Positions 1-8,704 of a DNA stretch of 64,000 nt are shown here, one piece after another. Position numbers and translations under genes: made by a program. The DNA is taken from NCBI RefSeq assembly GCF_014534655.1, contig NZ_JACVVD010000005.1:310001-374000 (forward strand). Direction: 5' to 3'. The DNA comes from Paenibacillus sedimenti. Its GTDB lineage: Bacteria > Bacillota > Bacilli > Paenibacillales > NBRC-103111. The notes below the pieces were generated by a model. The model made no database searches. It was not told the DNA's origin and saw only the letters and a list, made by a program, of their open reading frames with translations. Positions within the stretch are counted from its first letter, which is position 1. Each line of letters starts with the position of its first letter.

Positions 1-632
1 TTGCCGGTGAGCAATCCGCTCGCCAGCGGCAGTCGCGCCAGAATGCCGACGCCTTTGGCGTGTGCGGCTGGCAGCAGCTCTTCGAGCGGCTTTTGCCGGA
101 ACAGATTCAAGATCATTTGCAGCGCCCGCACGTTCGGCTGCTCCAAACAAAATAATCCTTCCTCCACGGTTTCCACGCTTACGCCATAGTGGCGGATTTT
201 ACCCTCGGCCTGCAGCTTGTCGAGCACTTCAAAAACATCCCCCTGCTTCAAAATCTCCAGCGGCGGGCAGTGAATTTGATACAGATCGATGGCTTCGCGC
301 TGCAGCCGTTTCAGGCTCCCTTCGCAGAAGGCGCGAACGGCCTGCTCCGAATATGTCGCAGGGTTATGAATATCCGCGCTGCGGCAAAATTTGGTCGCGA
401 TATGAATCTTGTCTTCGCGCCCGGCAGTTGCTTTCGCCAGCAATTCCTCGCTGTGCCCATTGCCGTAAACATCAGCGGTATCAAAGAAGTTAACGCCTTC
501 ATCCATAGCGCGATGAAGCGCTTGGAGAGAATCAGCGTTATTCACGTTTCCCCATGATCCCCCTATGGCCCATGTGCCAAAGCTAATTTCACTTACCTGT
601 AATCTGGTGCTGCCAAGCGGTCTGTATTTCAT
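1..632 (-). CDS. Aldo/keto reductase, C-terminus cut by window edge
   Basis: The minus-strand frame starts at 632 after an AGGAGG ribosome site and runs off the left edge, giving about 210 residues of the N-terminal two thirds. The translation opens MKYRPLGSTRLQVSEISFGTW, the usual first strand of the AKR barrel. The catalytic tetrad is visible: Asp and Tyr in DTADVYGNGHSEELLAKA, Lys in HIATKF and His in LYQIHCPP. The family performs NADPH-dependent reduction of aldehydes or ketones in the cytosol. The substrate cannot be read from sequence. It is divergent from the MarR/MFS pair, so it may share that control region, but this is only inference. Confidence 0.9.
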   Translation of the reverse strand, partial: MKYRPLGSTRLQVSEISFGTWAIGGSWGNVNNADSLQALHRAMDEGVNFFDTADVYGNGHSEELLAKATAGREDKIHIATKFCRSADIHNPATYSEQAVRAFCEGSLKRLQREAIDLYQIHCPPLEILKQGDVFEVLDKLQAEGKIRHYGVSVETVEEGLFCLEQPNVRALQMILNLFRQKPLEELLPAAHAKGVGILARLPLASGLLTG

Positions 633-724
633 ATTTTCCCTCCTAAGGTCAAAGTGAACGTGCGTACATAAACTCTTAATGATCTTATTCCACTCTTAAT
701 CCTTCGTCAATCTACCAAACACCC

Positions 725-763
725 AATACCCCAATACCCCAATACCCCAATACCCCAATACCC
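725..763. repeat. Short tandem repeat, unit AATACCCC, about five copies
   Basis: Four perfect 8-bp units are followed by a fifth that lacks one C, in the space between the divergent aldo/keto reductase and MarR genes. It ends 73 bp before the MarR promoter -35 box. Such a C-rich simple repeat is prone to slippage. It codes for nothing in either direction. Confidence 0.9.
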
Positions 764-833
764 AATCTCCCCATCCATTCAACCTTTCTACAATTGGCTT
801 GTGTTGGAGACAGTTTTTTTAATGCCAAAATAT

Positions 834-885
834 AGTTGCACTTGCAACTGAACGGGCGTATGATGAAATAGTAGCAAATGCAACT
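834..885 (+). promoter_or_regulatory. Sigma-A promoter with two MarR-type operators
   Basis: The -35 box TTGCAC (836-841), a 17-bp spacer and the -10 box TATGAT (859-864) form a good promoter. A palindrome AGTTGCA-ct-TGCAACT (834-849) covers the -35 box. A second copy with 13 of 16 matches (870-885) lies just downstream of the -10. Two related palindromes bracketing the promoter fit autorepression by the MarR protein encoded downstream. The assignment to that protein is inference. Confidence 0.8.
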
Positions 886-923
886 AATTATTTTTCCAAG
901 CTAGAAGAAGGGGGTTGCTGCTC

Positions 924-1373
924 ATGATTGATGCCAAGAATTCGATACCACGTTGGGTATCTTTGCTCTACCGTTACGGCCAAATGTACATCGGCGAACA
1001 CTTAAAACATTATGATATCGGCAGAGGCCAGCACATTTTCCTGAACGCACTCTATAAGGAAGACGGTCTCACGCAGGAAGAGCTAGCCGATCATTTGAAA
1101 ATCGATAAAGGAACAACGGCAAAAGCGCTTAAGAAGCTGGAAGCACAAGGCTACATCACGCGAAGCGTGAGTGCAAAAGATAAACGGTGTAACGAAGTGC
1201 ACCTCACCGAGAAGGCGCTTCTCATTAAGGAGGATGTGCGCAAGGTATTGACGGATTGGCGGGAACGGTTGACGTACGGGTTAACGGATGAAGAAAAGCA
1301 ACTAGCCCATTCCATCCTGGAAAAGATGGGGAACAATGCGGCACGATTCGCAGAAGAGCAGGTGGACCTATGA
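924..1373 (+). CDS. MarR-family transcriptional regulator
   Basis: A 149-residue winged helix-turn-helix repressor. The recognition helix lies in LTQEELADHLKIDKGTTAKA and the wing in QGYITRSVSAKDKRCNEVHL, where the Asp and Arg typical of MarR wings are present. The ATG at 924 is preferred over a TTG at 915 because the purine-rich ribosome site (903-914) is well spaced only from 924. The stop overlaps the start of the downstream MFS gene as ATGA, so the two are translationally coupled. MarR proteins usually release DNA on binding a small phenolic or lipophilic ligand. By context this one probably controls itself and the exporter through the two operators upstream. Confidence 0.93.
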   Translation: MIDAKNSIPRWVSLLYRYGQMYIGEHLKHYDIGRGQHIFLNALYKEDGLTQEELADHLKIDKGTTAKALKKLEAQGYITRSVSAKDKRCNEVHLTEKALLIKEDVRKVLTDWRERLTYGLTDEEKQLAHSILEKMGNNAARFAEEQVDL

Positions 1374-2632
1374 ACATGCGTTATGCTGGGGCGGCGTTTA
1401 TCGATCGGCATTTTCATGCATTAACGCATCGCAATTATCGCTATTTATGGCTGGGGCAGTGCGTTTCGCTTATCGGTACCTGGATGCAAAATATCGGGCA
1501 ATCCTGGCTTGTGCTCCAGATTACCGGGTCGCCCTTCAAGCTCGGTCTTGTCGGTGCTTTTCAGTTTCTGCCGATACTTTGTTTTTCCTTGTTCGCAGGC
1601 ATCATCGTCGATAAGTTCCCGAAGAAAAATATTTTGCTCGTTACCCAAACGGTTGCGATGATTCTCGCTTTTACCCTGGCAGCACTAGTCCTCACGGATA
1701 CGGTAAAATATAGTTACATCTTGATTCTTGCGCTGCTGCTCGGCCTTAACAATACGCTCGATTTGCCGACGCGGCAGGCTTTTAATATCGAGATTGTTGG
1801 CAAAGAGGACTTGATGAATGCCATCGCCTTGAATTCGACTACGTTTAATATGGCGCGTATCGTTGGTCCCTCAATCGGTGCGGTGATGATGGCGATGCTC
1901 GGCGCCGGCTGGTGTTTTCTGCTTAACGGTATCAGTTTTATCGCAGTTATTTATGGCTTGCTGCATATCAAGGCGGCGCCTTATGTGCGCAAGCAGCGCT
2001 CCAGCGAAGGCGTTATGAAGGAAATCAAAGATGGCATTCTCTACATTGCGCGAGATCCGCTGCTGGCCCAAACCGTATTGCTCGTGACCGTCATCGGGAC
2101 GCTGGCTTTTAACTTTAATGTCCTCATTCCGGTATTTACCAAAAATGCGCTGCACATGGGGGAGACGACCTACGGGACTCTCATGTCCTGCCTAGGCATC
2201 GGCTCCTTTGCGGGCGCGCTAACGATGTCTTTCCGAAGTAAACAAGGGCCGCGGATCAAGATTAGTATCATAGCCAGCTTGCTCGTTGCCGTTTGTCTTA
2301 TTTTCAATGGTCTGAGCAGTTCAGTTTGGTTGTGCGGCTTGCTACTGGCGATTACCGGTTTTTTTAACATCGTGTTCGCAACCAACAGCAATTCGAATCT
2401 CCAGATGAACGCCAAGGAAGAGTACAGAGCGCGGGTGATGAGCGTGTATTCGCTCGTATTTGCCGGGTCGACGCCGATAGGTAATCTGTTTGCCGGTTAT
2501 GTCGCAGACCGGTTCGGTGCGAACGGAGCGTTTGTGAGCTGCGGCATATTGACGGCCATTCTTTGCCTGCTTATTATCTGGAAGTATAAGAGGGCTGCGA
2601 GCGGTAGAGCGAGTGTGACTGAACAGGGATGA
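1370..2632 (+). CDS. MFS transporter, EntS-like (MFS_3) efflux type
   Basis: About 420 residues with roughly 12 hydrophobic segments. It opens with HFHALTHRNYRYLWLGQCVS and GTWMQNIGQSWL, typical of the MFS_3 family that includes enterobactin exporter EntS. The loop motif DLPTRQAFNIEIVG and the second-half segment GNLFAGYVADRFGANGAF support this. Cytoplasmic-membrane proton-coupled export is the known family role. It overlaps the marR stop by four bases, so it is the likely target of that repressor, giving an inducible drug or metabolite efflux unit. The start could also be the ATG at 1376. The exported compound is unknown. Confidence 0.9.
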   Translation: MNMRYAGAAFIDRHFHALTHRNYRYLWLGQCVSLIGTWMQNIGQSWLVLQITGSPFKLGLVGAFQFLPILCFSLFAGIIVDKFPKKNILLVTQTVAMILAFTLAALVLTDTVKYSYILILALLLGLNNTLDLPTRQAFNIEIVGKEDLMNAIALNSTTFNMARIVGPSIGAVMMAMLGAGWCFLLNGISFIAVIYGLLHIKAAPYVRKQRSSEGVMKEIKDGILYIARDPLLAQTVLLVTVIGTLAFNFNVLIPVFTKNALHMGETTYGTLMSCLGIGSFAGALTMSFRSKQGPRIKISIIASLLVAVCLIFNGLSSSVWLCGLLLAITGFFNIVFATNSNSNLQMNAKEEYRARVMSVYSLVFAGSTPIGNLFAGYVADRFGANGAFVSCGILTAILCLLIIWKYKRAASGRASVTEQG

Positions 2633-3087
2633 ACGATATCTTAAGGCAATTTGAAAAGGCTAGCACCACCCTTCTAGCAATGTTTCGGCGCTGTATGGCG
2701 GGCGCGTGACGAGTCAAGCTGAATTCATATAGGATTATAGGTTGTCATTTATTTTCGGAATCACATATCGAGTTGTCCTCAGTTGATCTTTGTTTGTCTG
2801 AAGATCACCCGTTAGTGTCGCAGCAAAGCAGAGAGCCTTTGTGGAGTACCATCATCATGCCGCCTTTCCCATCTCCCGTGGAATCAGAAGATTTTCAACG
2901 TTTCTCCAGAGATTTTTCCACTTTTTTTGTCCCGATTGCAGATAGAATAAGCACATATGCATTTATCGAAGATGGTATAAGCCTCAAAGCTTCCTGAAAG
3001 CTACTATTGCCGTTGGCTTGAAGCGCTGTGTACAATACACATAGTGCGGCAATTGGTTATACTTGATTTCGCTGAGGTGAATCCAAT
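2633..3087. other. Intergenic region with candidate promoter for the sensor triad
   Basis: No convincing gene is seen here; a 74-codon frame near 2773 lacks a ribosome site and family resemblance. Near the right end a possible promoter reads TTGCCG (3007-3012), an 18-bp spacer and TACAAT (3031-3036), overlapped by the inverted repeat TGTGTA-caa-TACACA (3028-3042). This would start the transcript about 45 bases before the response regulator gene. Confidence 0.45.
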
Positions 3088-4704
3088 ATGTATAAAATCA
3101 TTATGATTGACGACGAAGACGAAGTCAGAGAAGGCATCAAGCGGAAGACGAGTTGGGAGGCTTGCGGCTTTCAACTGGTCGGGGACTTCGATAATGGCAG
3201 AGACGCCTATGAAGCGATGGATGAGCTGCAGCCCGATGCGGTCATTACTGATATTTGCATGCCATTTATGGACGGGCTTGAACTCACGGAGCTGATTGCA
3301 GCCAAGTATCGGGATGTCAAAGTCATTATTGTAACCGGTTACGAGGATTTCGAATACGCGAAGCAAGCGATCAAGCTCAAGGTTAAGGACTACCTGCTGA
3401 AGCCGATTAACGCGGCAGAGTTCACGGAATTCCTGCAGAAATTAAAGCTTGAACTGGATGAGGAGCGTAAGCAAAAGGAAGACGTTACCTTCCTCCGCCG
3501 TCAGTTTCACGAGAGCTTGCCTTTGCTTCGTGAACGATTTCTGGAGCGGTTGGTGACGTCCTGCATGAAGAGCGAAGAGATCGAGCGCAAATGCCAGATG
3601 TTTGACCTCACGATCAGCGGTCCAAGCTATACGGTGTTTACACTCGATATCGACGAGTTTCACCGGAAATTCTATAGTGATCAAGCCGCGGAGGAGGAGC
3701 TGCTGCGGTTTGCCGCCCATAATATTTTACATGAGATTGCTCAAAAGGAGCATGGCGGGATTGTATTTCGAACCCGTGACGATAAGCTCGTCGCTCTGCT
3801 CTCCGGCGAACGGAACCATATTGAAATGACATGCCAAACCCTTGCGGAGCATGCGAGGTACAGCATTGAGAAATATTTGAACATGACCGTAACGATCGGC
3901 ATCGGACGTATTTACAATGAATTGCAGGATTTGCCCAAAGCGTTCCTGGAAGCGCTGTCAGCACTGGACTACCGCTTTTTGCTCGGGAAGAATCGGATCA
4001 TTGCGATCGGAGACATGGAGTTCGGACGCAGTCTCGACAACCCTAGCTATGTCCACATGGAGAAGAAGCTCCTCTCCGCTATCAAAACAGGCGAGAAAGC
4101 TGCCGTCTCCGCTACGCTGCAGGATTGGATTGAAGAAATGAAGAAAGCCGCTTGTCCGATGGACAAATGTTACGGCAAGCTGCATAAGCTGCTAGTCGCT
4201 TTAATGAATTTATTGTTCGAGACCGGATCTGAGGAAGCAGCAGTACTTGGCGACCACTCATTCATGCAAATATATGCAAGAAAAACATTAGACGATGTCA
4301 GAAGCTGGTTGGAGGATGTTTGTCTGGAACTGGTCGACTTGCTTGCCGAGAAGAGGACGAACGTCTCCCAAGCGCAAATGGAAGCCGCTATTGCCTTCAT
4401 CCATGAGCATTATGCGGACGAACAGCTGTCGCTCCAACGAGTTTGCAATCATATTTATATGAGCATGAGTTACTTCAGCGCCCTTTTCAAACCATATACA
4501 GGTGAGACGTTCGTTGAGTATGTAACCCGGTACCGCTTAAATAAGGCGAAAGAACTGCTTGCGCATTCACAGCTGAAAACCTATGAACTCGCTGCCATGG
4601 TGGGCTACAACGATCCCCAGTATTTCAGCGTTATTTTCAAAAGAAACACCGGTATGACTCCCAAAGAATATCGAGCAGCGCAGAAAGGTCAGCCGAGCCT
4701 ATGA
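3088..4704 (+). CDS. Response regulator, YesN type with AraC output domain
   Basis: 538 residues. The N-terminal receiver domain (1-120) shows the acidic pair in IIMIDDEDEV, the phospho-acceptor Asp at about residue 55 in AVITDICMPFMDG and the switch Lys in YLLKPINA. A middle region resembles degenerate GGDEF-like linkers seen in YesN proteins. The last 100 residues are an AraC-type double helix-turn-helix ending YFSVIFKRNTGMTPKEYR. It should bind DNA after phosphorylation by the kinase encoded next, whose start overlaps its stop by four bases. Its targets are not evident, as no transporter follows the triad. Confidence 0.93.
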   Translation: MYKIIMIDDEDEVREGIKRKTSWEACGFQLVGDFDNGRDAYEAMDELQPDAVITDICMPFMDGLELTELIAAKYRDVKVIIVTGYEDFEYAKQAIKLKVKDYLLKPINAAEFTEFLQKLKLELDEERKQKEDVTFLRRQFHESLPLLRERFLERLVTSCMKSEEIERKCQMFDLTISGPSYTVFTLDIDEFHRKFYSDQAAEEELLRFAAHNILHEIAQKEHGGIVFRTRDDKLVALLSGERNHIEMTCQTLAEHARYSIEKYLNMTVTIGIGRIYNELQDLPKAFLEALSALDYRFLLGKNRIIAIGDMEFGRSLDNPSYVHMEKKLLSAIKTGEKAAVSATLQDWIEEMKKAACPMDKCYGKLHKLLVALMNLLFETGSEEAAVLGDHSFMQIYARKTLDDVRSWLEDVCLELVDLLAEKRTNVSQAQMEAAIAFIHEHYADEQLSLQRVCNHIYMSMSYFSALFKPYTGETFVEYVTRYRLNKAKELLAHSQLKTYELAAMVGYNDPQYFSVIFKRNTGMTPKEYRAAQKGQPSL

Positions 4705-6485
4705 GAATTTGGCGGTCCCCCTTCCAATTCAAAAGCATTCATACCAAAATCGCGCTCGCTTTCTCTTGTCTAATTCTTTGCACAACCGTTATCTTAAGCT
4801 ACAGCGCATACCGCCTTTCGACTGTGGCTGTCACGGACACGTCCCTGGAATATACGAAGCAGCTGATCGAGCAGGTGAATCAAAACATTCAAACCTATAT
4901 CGGCAATATGGAGAGCATCTCCACCCTTTCACTGAGCAATGCCGATTTGAAGCGTTATTTGGAACTGAAAAACCCGAATGGGTTTGAAGGTGAGCAGCTC
5001 TCGAACCAGATCAGCAGCTATTTCCGTTCGATTGTCGCTTCCCGAAATGACATCGCATCCATTCTATTCGCAGGCTCCAACGGCGCCTTGGTATCGGATC
5101 GCAGCAACGGGCGCTTTAAGCCATATTCCGAGCTCATTATGCAAGAATGGTACGCCAAAGCGGGCGAAAGCAAGGGCGACGTAGTCATTTCATCCTCGCA
5201 TGTGCAGCATCTGTATGATAATGAGTACAAATGGGTCGTATCGCTCAGCAAGCAAATGCCAAGAACATCGCCATGGTCGGCAAGCGGCGTCCTGCTTGTC
5301 GATCTGAATTACAATGTCATTAACGATCTATGCAACCAGATTAGGCTCGGACAAAGGGGCTATGTATTCATTCTGGACCCGACCGGCGATCTCATCTATC
5401 ATCCTCAACAGCAGCTCATTTACACGGGATTGAAATCGGAAGATATCCGCACCCTGCTGCAGGTTAGCGACAGTACGTTTCAAACGCAAGAAGCGGAGCA
5501 AAGTAAAATTTACACCGTTCGAACGACGAACTTTGGATGGAAAATTGTAGGGGTGACTCACCCGGAGGATCTTAGCGGAAATAAGAAGGAGATGCAGCTC
5601 ACTTCTGCGATGTGGGGCGGGATCTCGCTAATCATTGCCTTGGCGATTTCGATTCTTTTGTCCATTACGCTCACAAAACCGATTAAACAGCTGGAAGTAC
5701 ACATGAAGCAGGTGGAAAAAGGCAACTTTGATATTCGCGTCGATGTGGAAGGTACGAATGAGATCAGTAAACTATCCAGAACGTTTAATCTCATGATCAG
5801 CAAAATCAGAGAACTGATGAATCAGACGGTACAGGATCAAGAAGTGAAACGGATCAGTGAGCTGAAGGCGCTGCAGGCGCAAATACAGCCGCATTTTCTG
5901 TATAATACGCTGGATTCCATCATATGGATGGCCGAAATGGGCAAAGTGGAAGAGGTCGTTACCATGACTTCCGCATTATCCAAGCTGCTTCGCTCCAGCA
6001 TAAGCAAAGGTGAAGAACTCATTCCCATCGCTGTGGAATTGGAGCATATTCAGAATTATTTGACAATCCAGAACATCCGTTACCGGAATAAATTCACGTA
6101 CACCATTGAGGTGGAACCTGACATACTTTCCTGCAGTATTTTAAAAATTATTTTGCAGCCATTAGTTGAGAACGCCATCTATCATGGCGTGAAACATCTC
6201 CCGGAATGTGGACATATTCGTATTACAGGCTGCAAAATAGAAGGGCTTATCGAACTTAAGGTTATGGATAACGGTGTCGGCATGAGTGAGGAGCAGTTAA
6301 AGAACTTGATGCATAAAACGCGTCAAGCAGAGCCAGGCAAAGGCTTCGGCTTGCTTAACGTAAATCATCGAATTCAGCTCTATTTCGGCGATTTGTATGG
6401 TCTACAGTTTGAGAGCGAGCTGGAAGAGGGAACGACGGTGACGGTGCGCATACCTGAATTGCCTCTGGAAGATAAGTCGAAATGA
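4701..6485 (+). CDS. Sensor histidine kinase, YesM type
   Basis: 594 residues. One N-terminal membrane helix (about 15-37), an extracellular Cache-like sensor, a second helix (about 302-322), a HAMP linker (KPIKQLEVHMKQVEKGNFDI), and a His_kinase/HATPase module. The phospho-acceptor His is in QAQIQPHFLYNTLDSIIW, the N box in LVENAIYHGVK, and the ATP lid glycines in VMDNGVGMS and GKGFGLLNVNHR. It is a membrane kinase for the regulator encoded just upstream and overlaps it by four bases. The sugar-binding protein gene follows within 10 bases, so the input may come from that protein. Confidence 0.94.
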   Translation: MRIWRSPFQFKSIHTKIALAFSCLILCTTVILSYSAYRLSTVAVTDTSLEYTKQLIEQVNQNIQTYIGNMESISTLSLSNADLKRYLELKNPNGFEGEQLSNQISSYFRSIVASRNDIASILFAGSNGALVSDRSNGRFKPYSELIMQEWYAKAGESKGDVVISSSHVQHLYDNEYKWVVSLSKQMPRTSPWSASGVLLVDLNYNVINDLCNQIRLGQRGYVFILDPTGDLIYHPQQQLIYTGLKSEDIRTLLQVSDSTFQTQEAEQSKIYTVRTTNFGWKIVGVTHPEDLSGNKKEMQLTSAMWGGISLIIALAISILLSITLTKPIKQLEVHMKQVEKGNFDIRVDVEGTNEISKLSRTFNLMISKIRELMNQTVQDQEVKRISELKALQAQIQPHFLYNTLDSIIWMAEMGKVEEVVTMTSALSKLLRSSISKGEELIPIAVELEHIQNYLTIQNIRYRNKFTYTIEVEPDILSCSILKIILQPLVENAIYHGVKHLPECGHIRITGCKIEGLIELKVMDNGVGMSEEQLKNLMHKTRQAEPGKGFGLLNVNHRIQLYFGDLYGLQFESELEEGTTVTVRIPELPLEDKSK

Positions 6486-6494
6486 GGTGTGAGG

Positions 6495-7475
6495 TTGAAA
6501 ATAAAAGCAGGCTCTATCGTCGTTGTGATCGTCCTTATAGCGGTCATGCTGATTGCGTATCTCGTCGTGTCCAATGGCATGGAGGCTAAGAACAGACCGC
6601 TTATTTTAATTCCCAAAACGATAGACAATCGAGTGGAGTTCTGGCAGGTCTTGAACCAAGGGGTCTTCGCGGCAGCCAAAGAATACAATACCGAGGTTAA
6701 AGTGATAGGGCCCCCCTCCGAATCTGACATTGACGAGCAGATCAAACTGGTAGAAGAGGCGATCGCCATGAAGCCGAGAGCGATCATTTTGGCTGCTACG
6801 GATCATAATCGGCTAGTACCCGTTGCCCAGAAGGTTATCAGCTCCGGCATTAAGCTCATAACCGTGGATTCCGGTCTGAAAGGCGGAGTTTCATCCAGCT
6901 TCATCGCGACAGACAGCTATGCGGCGGGGCGTAAAGCGGTGGAAACAATGAAACGCTATGTGCAGGGTCCTGCAACATTTGCGATCGTCAGCTTCGTCAA
7001 AACGTCTACGACCCAACTGGATAGGGAGAACGGGGTGCGGGACAGCTTAAAGAATGATCCTTCCATTCATGTCTTAGATACGTTATATAGCAACGGATCT
7101 GAAGAGAAAGCTTACGAACAGACGAAGAAGCTGCTTGCCGAACGTTCGGATATTCGCGGCATTTTCGGACTGAATGAGGTCTCTACCGTCGGGGCGGCGA
7201 GAGCGCTCAAGGAAATGGATCTTGAAAGAAACATCAAGCTCGTCGGATTTGACAGCTCGATGAATGAAATAGCATTCCTTGAAGAGGATATCTTGCAGGC
7301 GACCGTTGTCCAAAAACCTTTCAACATGGGATATTTGGCGGTCAAAACGGCCCTTCAAGTCTACAATGGCGAGGCTGTCAAAGCTATTATGGATACGGGT
7401 TCGGAGGTTATTACCAAAGAGAATATGTACACGAGCGAGAATCAGAAGCTGCTGTTTCCATTCGTAGAGAAATAG
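6495..7475 (+). CDS. Membrane-anchored periplasmic-binding-type sugar sensor protein
   Basis: About 326 residues with a type-1 periplasmic binding (RbsB/XylF-like) fold: RPLILIPKTIDNRVEFWQVL at the first strand, then AIILAATDHNRLVP, VDSGLKGG and DIRGIFGLNEVSTVGAARAL. The N-terminus has a hydrophobic stretch without a lipobox Cys, so it is probably an uncleaved membrane anchor. The TTG at 6495 fits the ribosome site GAGGTG; an in-frame GTG at 6489 is the alternative. Following a YesN regulator and YesM kinase, it resembles XylFII of XylFII-LytS-YesN systems, where the sugar-loaded protein switches the kinase. The ligand is unknown. Confidence 0.85.
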   Translation: MKIKAGSIVVVIVLIAVMLIAYLVVSNGMEAKNRPLILIPKTIDNRVEFWQVLNQGVFAAAKEYNTEVKVIGPPSESDIDEQIKLVEEAIAMKPRAIILAATDHNRLVPVAQKVISSGIKLITVDSGLKGGVSSSFIATDSYAAGRKAVETMKRYVQGPATFAIVSFVKTSTTQLDRENGVRDSLKNDPSIHVLDTLYSNGSEEKAYEQTKKLLAERSDIRGIFGLNEVSTVGAARALKEMDLERNIKLVGFDSSMNEIAFLEEDILQATVVQKPFNMGYLAVKTALQVYNGEAVKAIMDTGSEVITKENMYTSENQKLLFPFVEK

Positions 7476-7522
7476 CATGCAGGAGTTTAGACTCATTTTT
7501 CGAGAAATATCCATTTTCTGGG

Positions 7523-7551
7523 TTGTCAAGTTTCGACGTATACACTACAAT
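7523..7551 (+). promoter_or_regulatory. Sigma-A promoter of the small hypothetical gene
   Basis: TTGTCA (7523-7528), a 17-bp spacer and TACAAT (7546-7551) lie about 38 bases before the start at 7589. The spacing and boxes are close to consensus. Confidence 0.7.
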
Positions 7552-7588
7552 ATAATGTAGATTCATGTCGGAAATGGGGGAGCAGACG

Positions 7589-7987
7589 ATGCTAGGGCTT
7601 TTAAAGAAATGGCTGCATACGCCAGCGCCAGCGCCTACGAAGTCAGCGGATTACAAAACGATGGAAATCGATGTGGTCATCAAATGTTTCGTGTCGGATA
7701 AAGACAAGCCGTTTCGCGTTATTTTTAAAGTCGAGAAGCAGGGCTCTTTCTTTACCAAGGACATTTTCGTGAAAAATGTAGATGCTAAGACGCCGTACGA
7801 GCTCGTATATAATTTTTCCACGCTTGGAATGAACTATGAAGAGCTGAAGAAATACGAAGGCACGGACCATGCCGAGTACAGCTTTGCTACCTTGGAGGAA
7901 GCCAAAAAGGTCAAAGACACAACCGTCGATTACATCCGGTTCCTGATTCGCGAACATCAGCAAGAGACACTCGCTAAAATATCATAG
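7589..7987 (+). CDS. Conserved-looking hypothetical protein, 132 residues
   Basis: I do not recognise a named family. The ATG at 7589 is chosen because the GGGGGAG ribosome site (7576-7582) is correctly spaced from it; ATGs at 7565 and 7574 lie before or within that site. The protein is mixed alpha/beta and highly charged, with a Pro/Ala-rich N-terminal linker (TPAPAPTKS), a central beta-rich stretch and a C-terminal helix ending YIRFLIREHQQETLAKIS. No signal peptide or membrane helix is seen, so it is probably cytosolic. It has its own promoter and terminator, making it a single-gene unit. Confidence 0.75.
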   Translation: MLGLLKKWLHTPAPAPTKSADYKTMEIDVVIKCFVSDKDKPFRVIFKVEKQGSFFTKDIFVKNVDAKTPYELVYNFSTLGMNYEELKKYEGTDHAEYSFATLEEAKKVKDTTVDYIRFLIREHQQETLAKIS

Positions 7988-7995
7988 GCAAAAAT

Positions 7996-8036
7996 GAAAA
8001 AGGAGCTTGCAACCTAAGTCGTTGGCTCCTTTTTTG
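7996..8036. terminator. Bidirectional intrinsic terminator
   Basis: A GGAGC...GCTCC stem, extended by AAAA/TTTT and by an inner CAAC/GTTG pairing, with T runs on both strands. It separates the convergent genes ending at 7987 (plus) and 8056 (minus). Confidence 0.85.
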
Positions 8037-8055
8037 TATAAACGGGATTCCAGCT

Positions 8056-8412
8056 TCAAACGATTTCTTCACTTTGATGAGACCTGTTCTGCTGCCAAAT
8101 TTCTTTCAGACGGTGCTGACGAAGCTTCGTAATGGTCGTGAATTTGGAATCAGCGCCTTTAAGTTCAAAGAACACTTTCCCGTCTTGAATCTGAAGTATT
8201 TTTTTCGTATTCACGTAGCAGTCTGTGTTGGCCTTAAAAAAAGAGGCATCCGACGTAATTTCAGCGATTTGCTCCGTCGACAACCGTTTCTTGATGTGAT
8301 AGTTTTTCCCATGGAAGCTAACAAGTCCATGATCTCCGACCCGGAAATACATAATATCCTTCTGGAGTACAAATTCTTCATAGGTGTTCGTAACATCGAG
8401 CGCTACATTCAT
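8056..8412 (-). CDS. Stand-alone LytTR DNA-binding domain protein
   Basis: 118 residues covering little more than one LytTR domain. Typical features are IMYFRVGDHGLVSFHG near the N-terminus, the segment FFKANTDCYVNTKKILQI and the C-terminal KLRQHRLKEIW. There is no receiver domain, so activity is not set by a classical phosphorelay. The GGGGGAA ribosome site supports the ATG at 8412. LytTR proteins bind pairs of short direct repeats in promoters and often control competence, bacteriocin or cell-surface genes. No partner membrane protein lies next to it and its targets are unknown. Confidence 0.85.
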   Translation of the reverse strand: MNVALDVTNTYEEFVLQKDIMYFRVGDHGLVSFHGKNYHIKKRLSTEQIAEITSDASFFKANTDCYVNTKKILQIQDGKVFFELKGADSKFTTITKLRQHRLKEIWQQNRSHQSEEIV

Positions 8413-8558
8413 GTGTTCTTCCCCCTCGATAAAATGTTAACGCTTACAATTTGAGAACGCTTTCATTTTACCATAATTAATTGATAAGGGAAAGGGTTTT
8501 TGGTTGGGAAAATAGAGCTTGCGCCGCTTGGGAGGAGCTAGCGCTCGCCGAGCACGTG

Positions 8559-8704
8559 AAAGGACCCGAAAGGACCTTACAGGTGGCAAAGTCGAGCCGC
8601 GAGTGGTGGAAAGCGAGCTGTAGCGCCCTTTTTGGGCGCCACAGCTTGAAGGCAGGGATCACCTAGCGCTGAAAGGTCACAAAAAGGACCCGAAAGGACC
8701 TTAC
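8559..8704. repeat. Two 22-bp direct repeats, each holding two AAAGGACC units
   Basis: The 22-mer AAAGGACC-CG-AAAGGACC-TTAC occurs at 8559-8580 and again at 8683-8704, 124 bp apart. A strong hairpin lies between the copies. The whole GC-rich stretch (about 8515-8710) has no believable gene and differs in composition from its surroundings, which suggests an intergenic repeat element. Confidence 0.85.
8616..8646. other. Strong hairpin inside the intergenic repeat region
   Basis: AGCTGT-a-GCGCCC and GGGCGC-c-ACAGCT form a 12-bp stem with one mismatch around a TTTTT loop. It lacks a following T run, so it does not look like an ordinary terminator. It could be the core of a palindromic repeat. 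Confidence 0.7.

Noticed and set aside
725-763. CRISPR array
   Set aside because: The units are 8 bp and contiguous without spacers, and there are no cas genes.
2773-2997. Small gene before the response regulator
   Set aside because: Weak start context, no ribosome site and no protein-like pattern.
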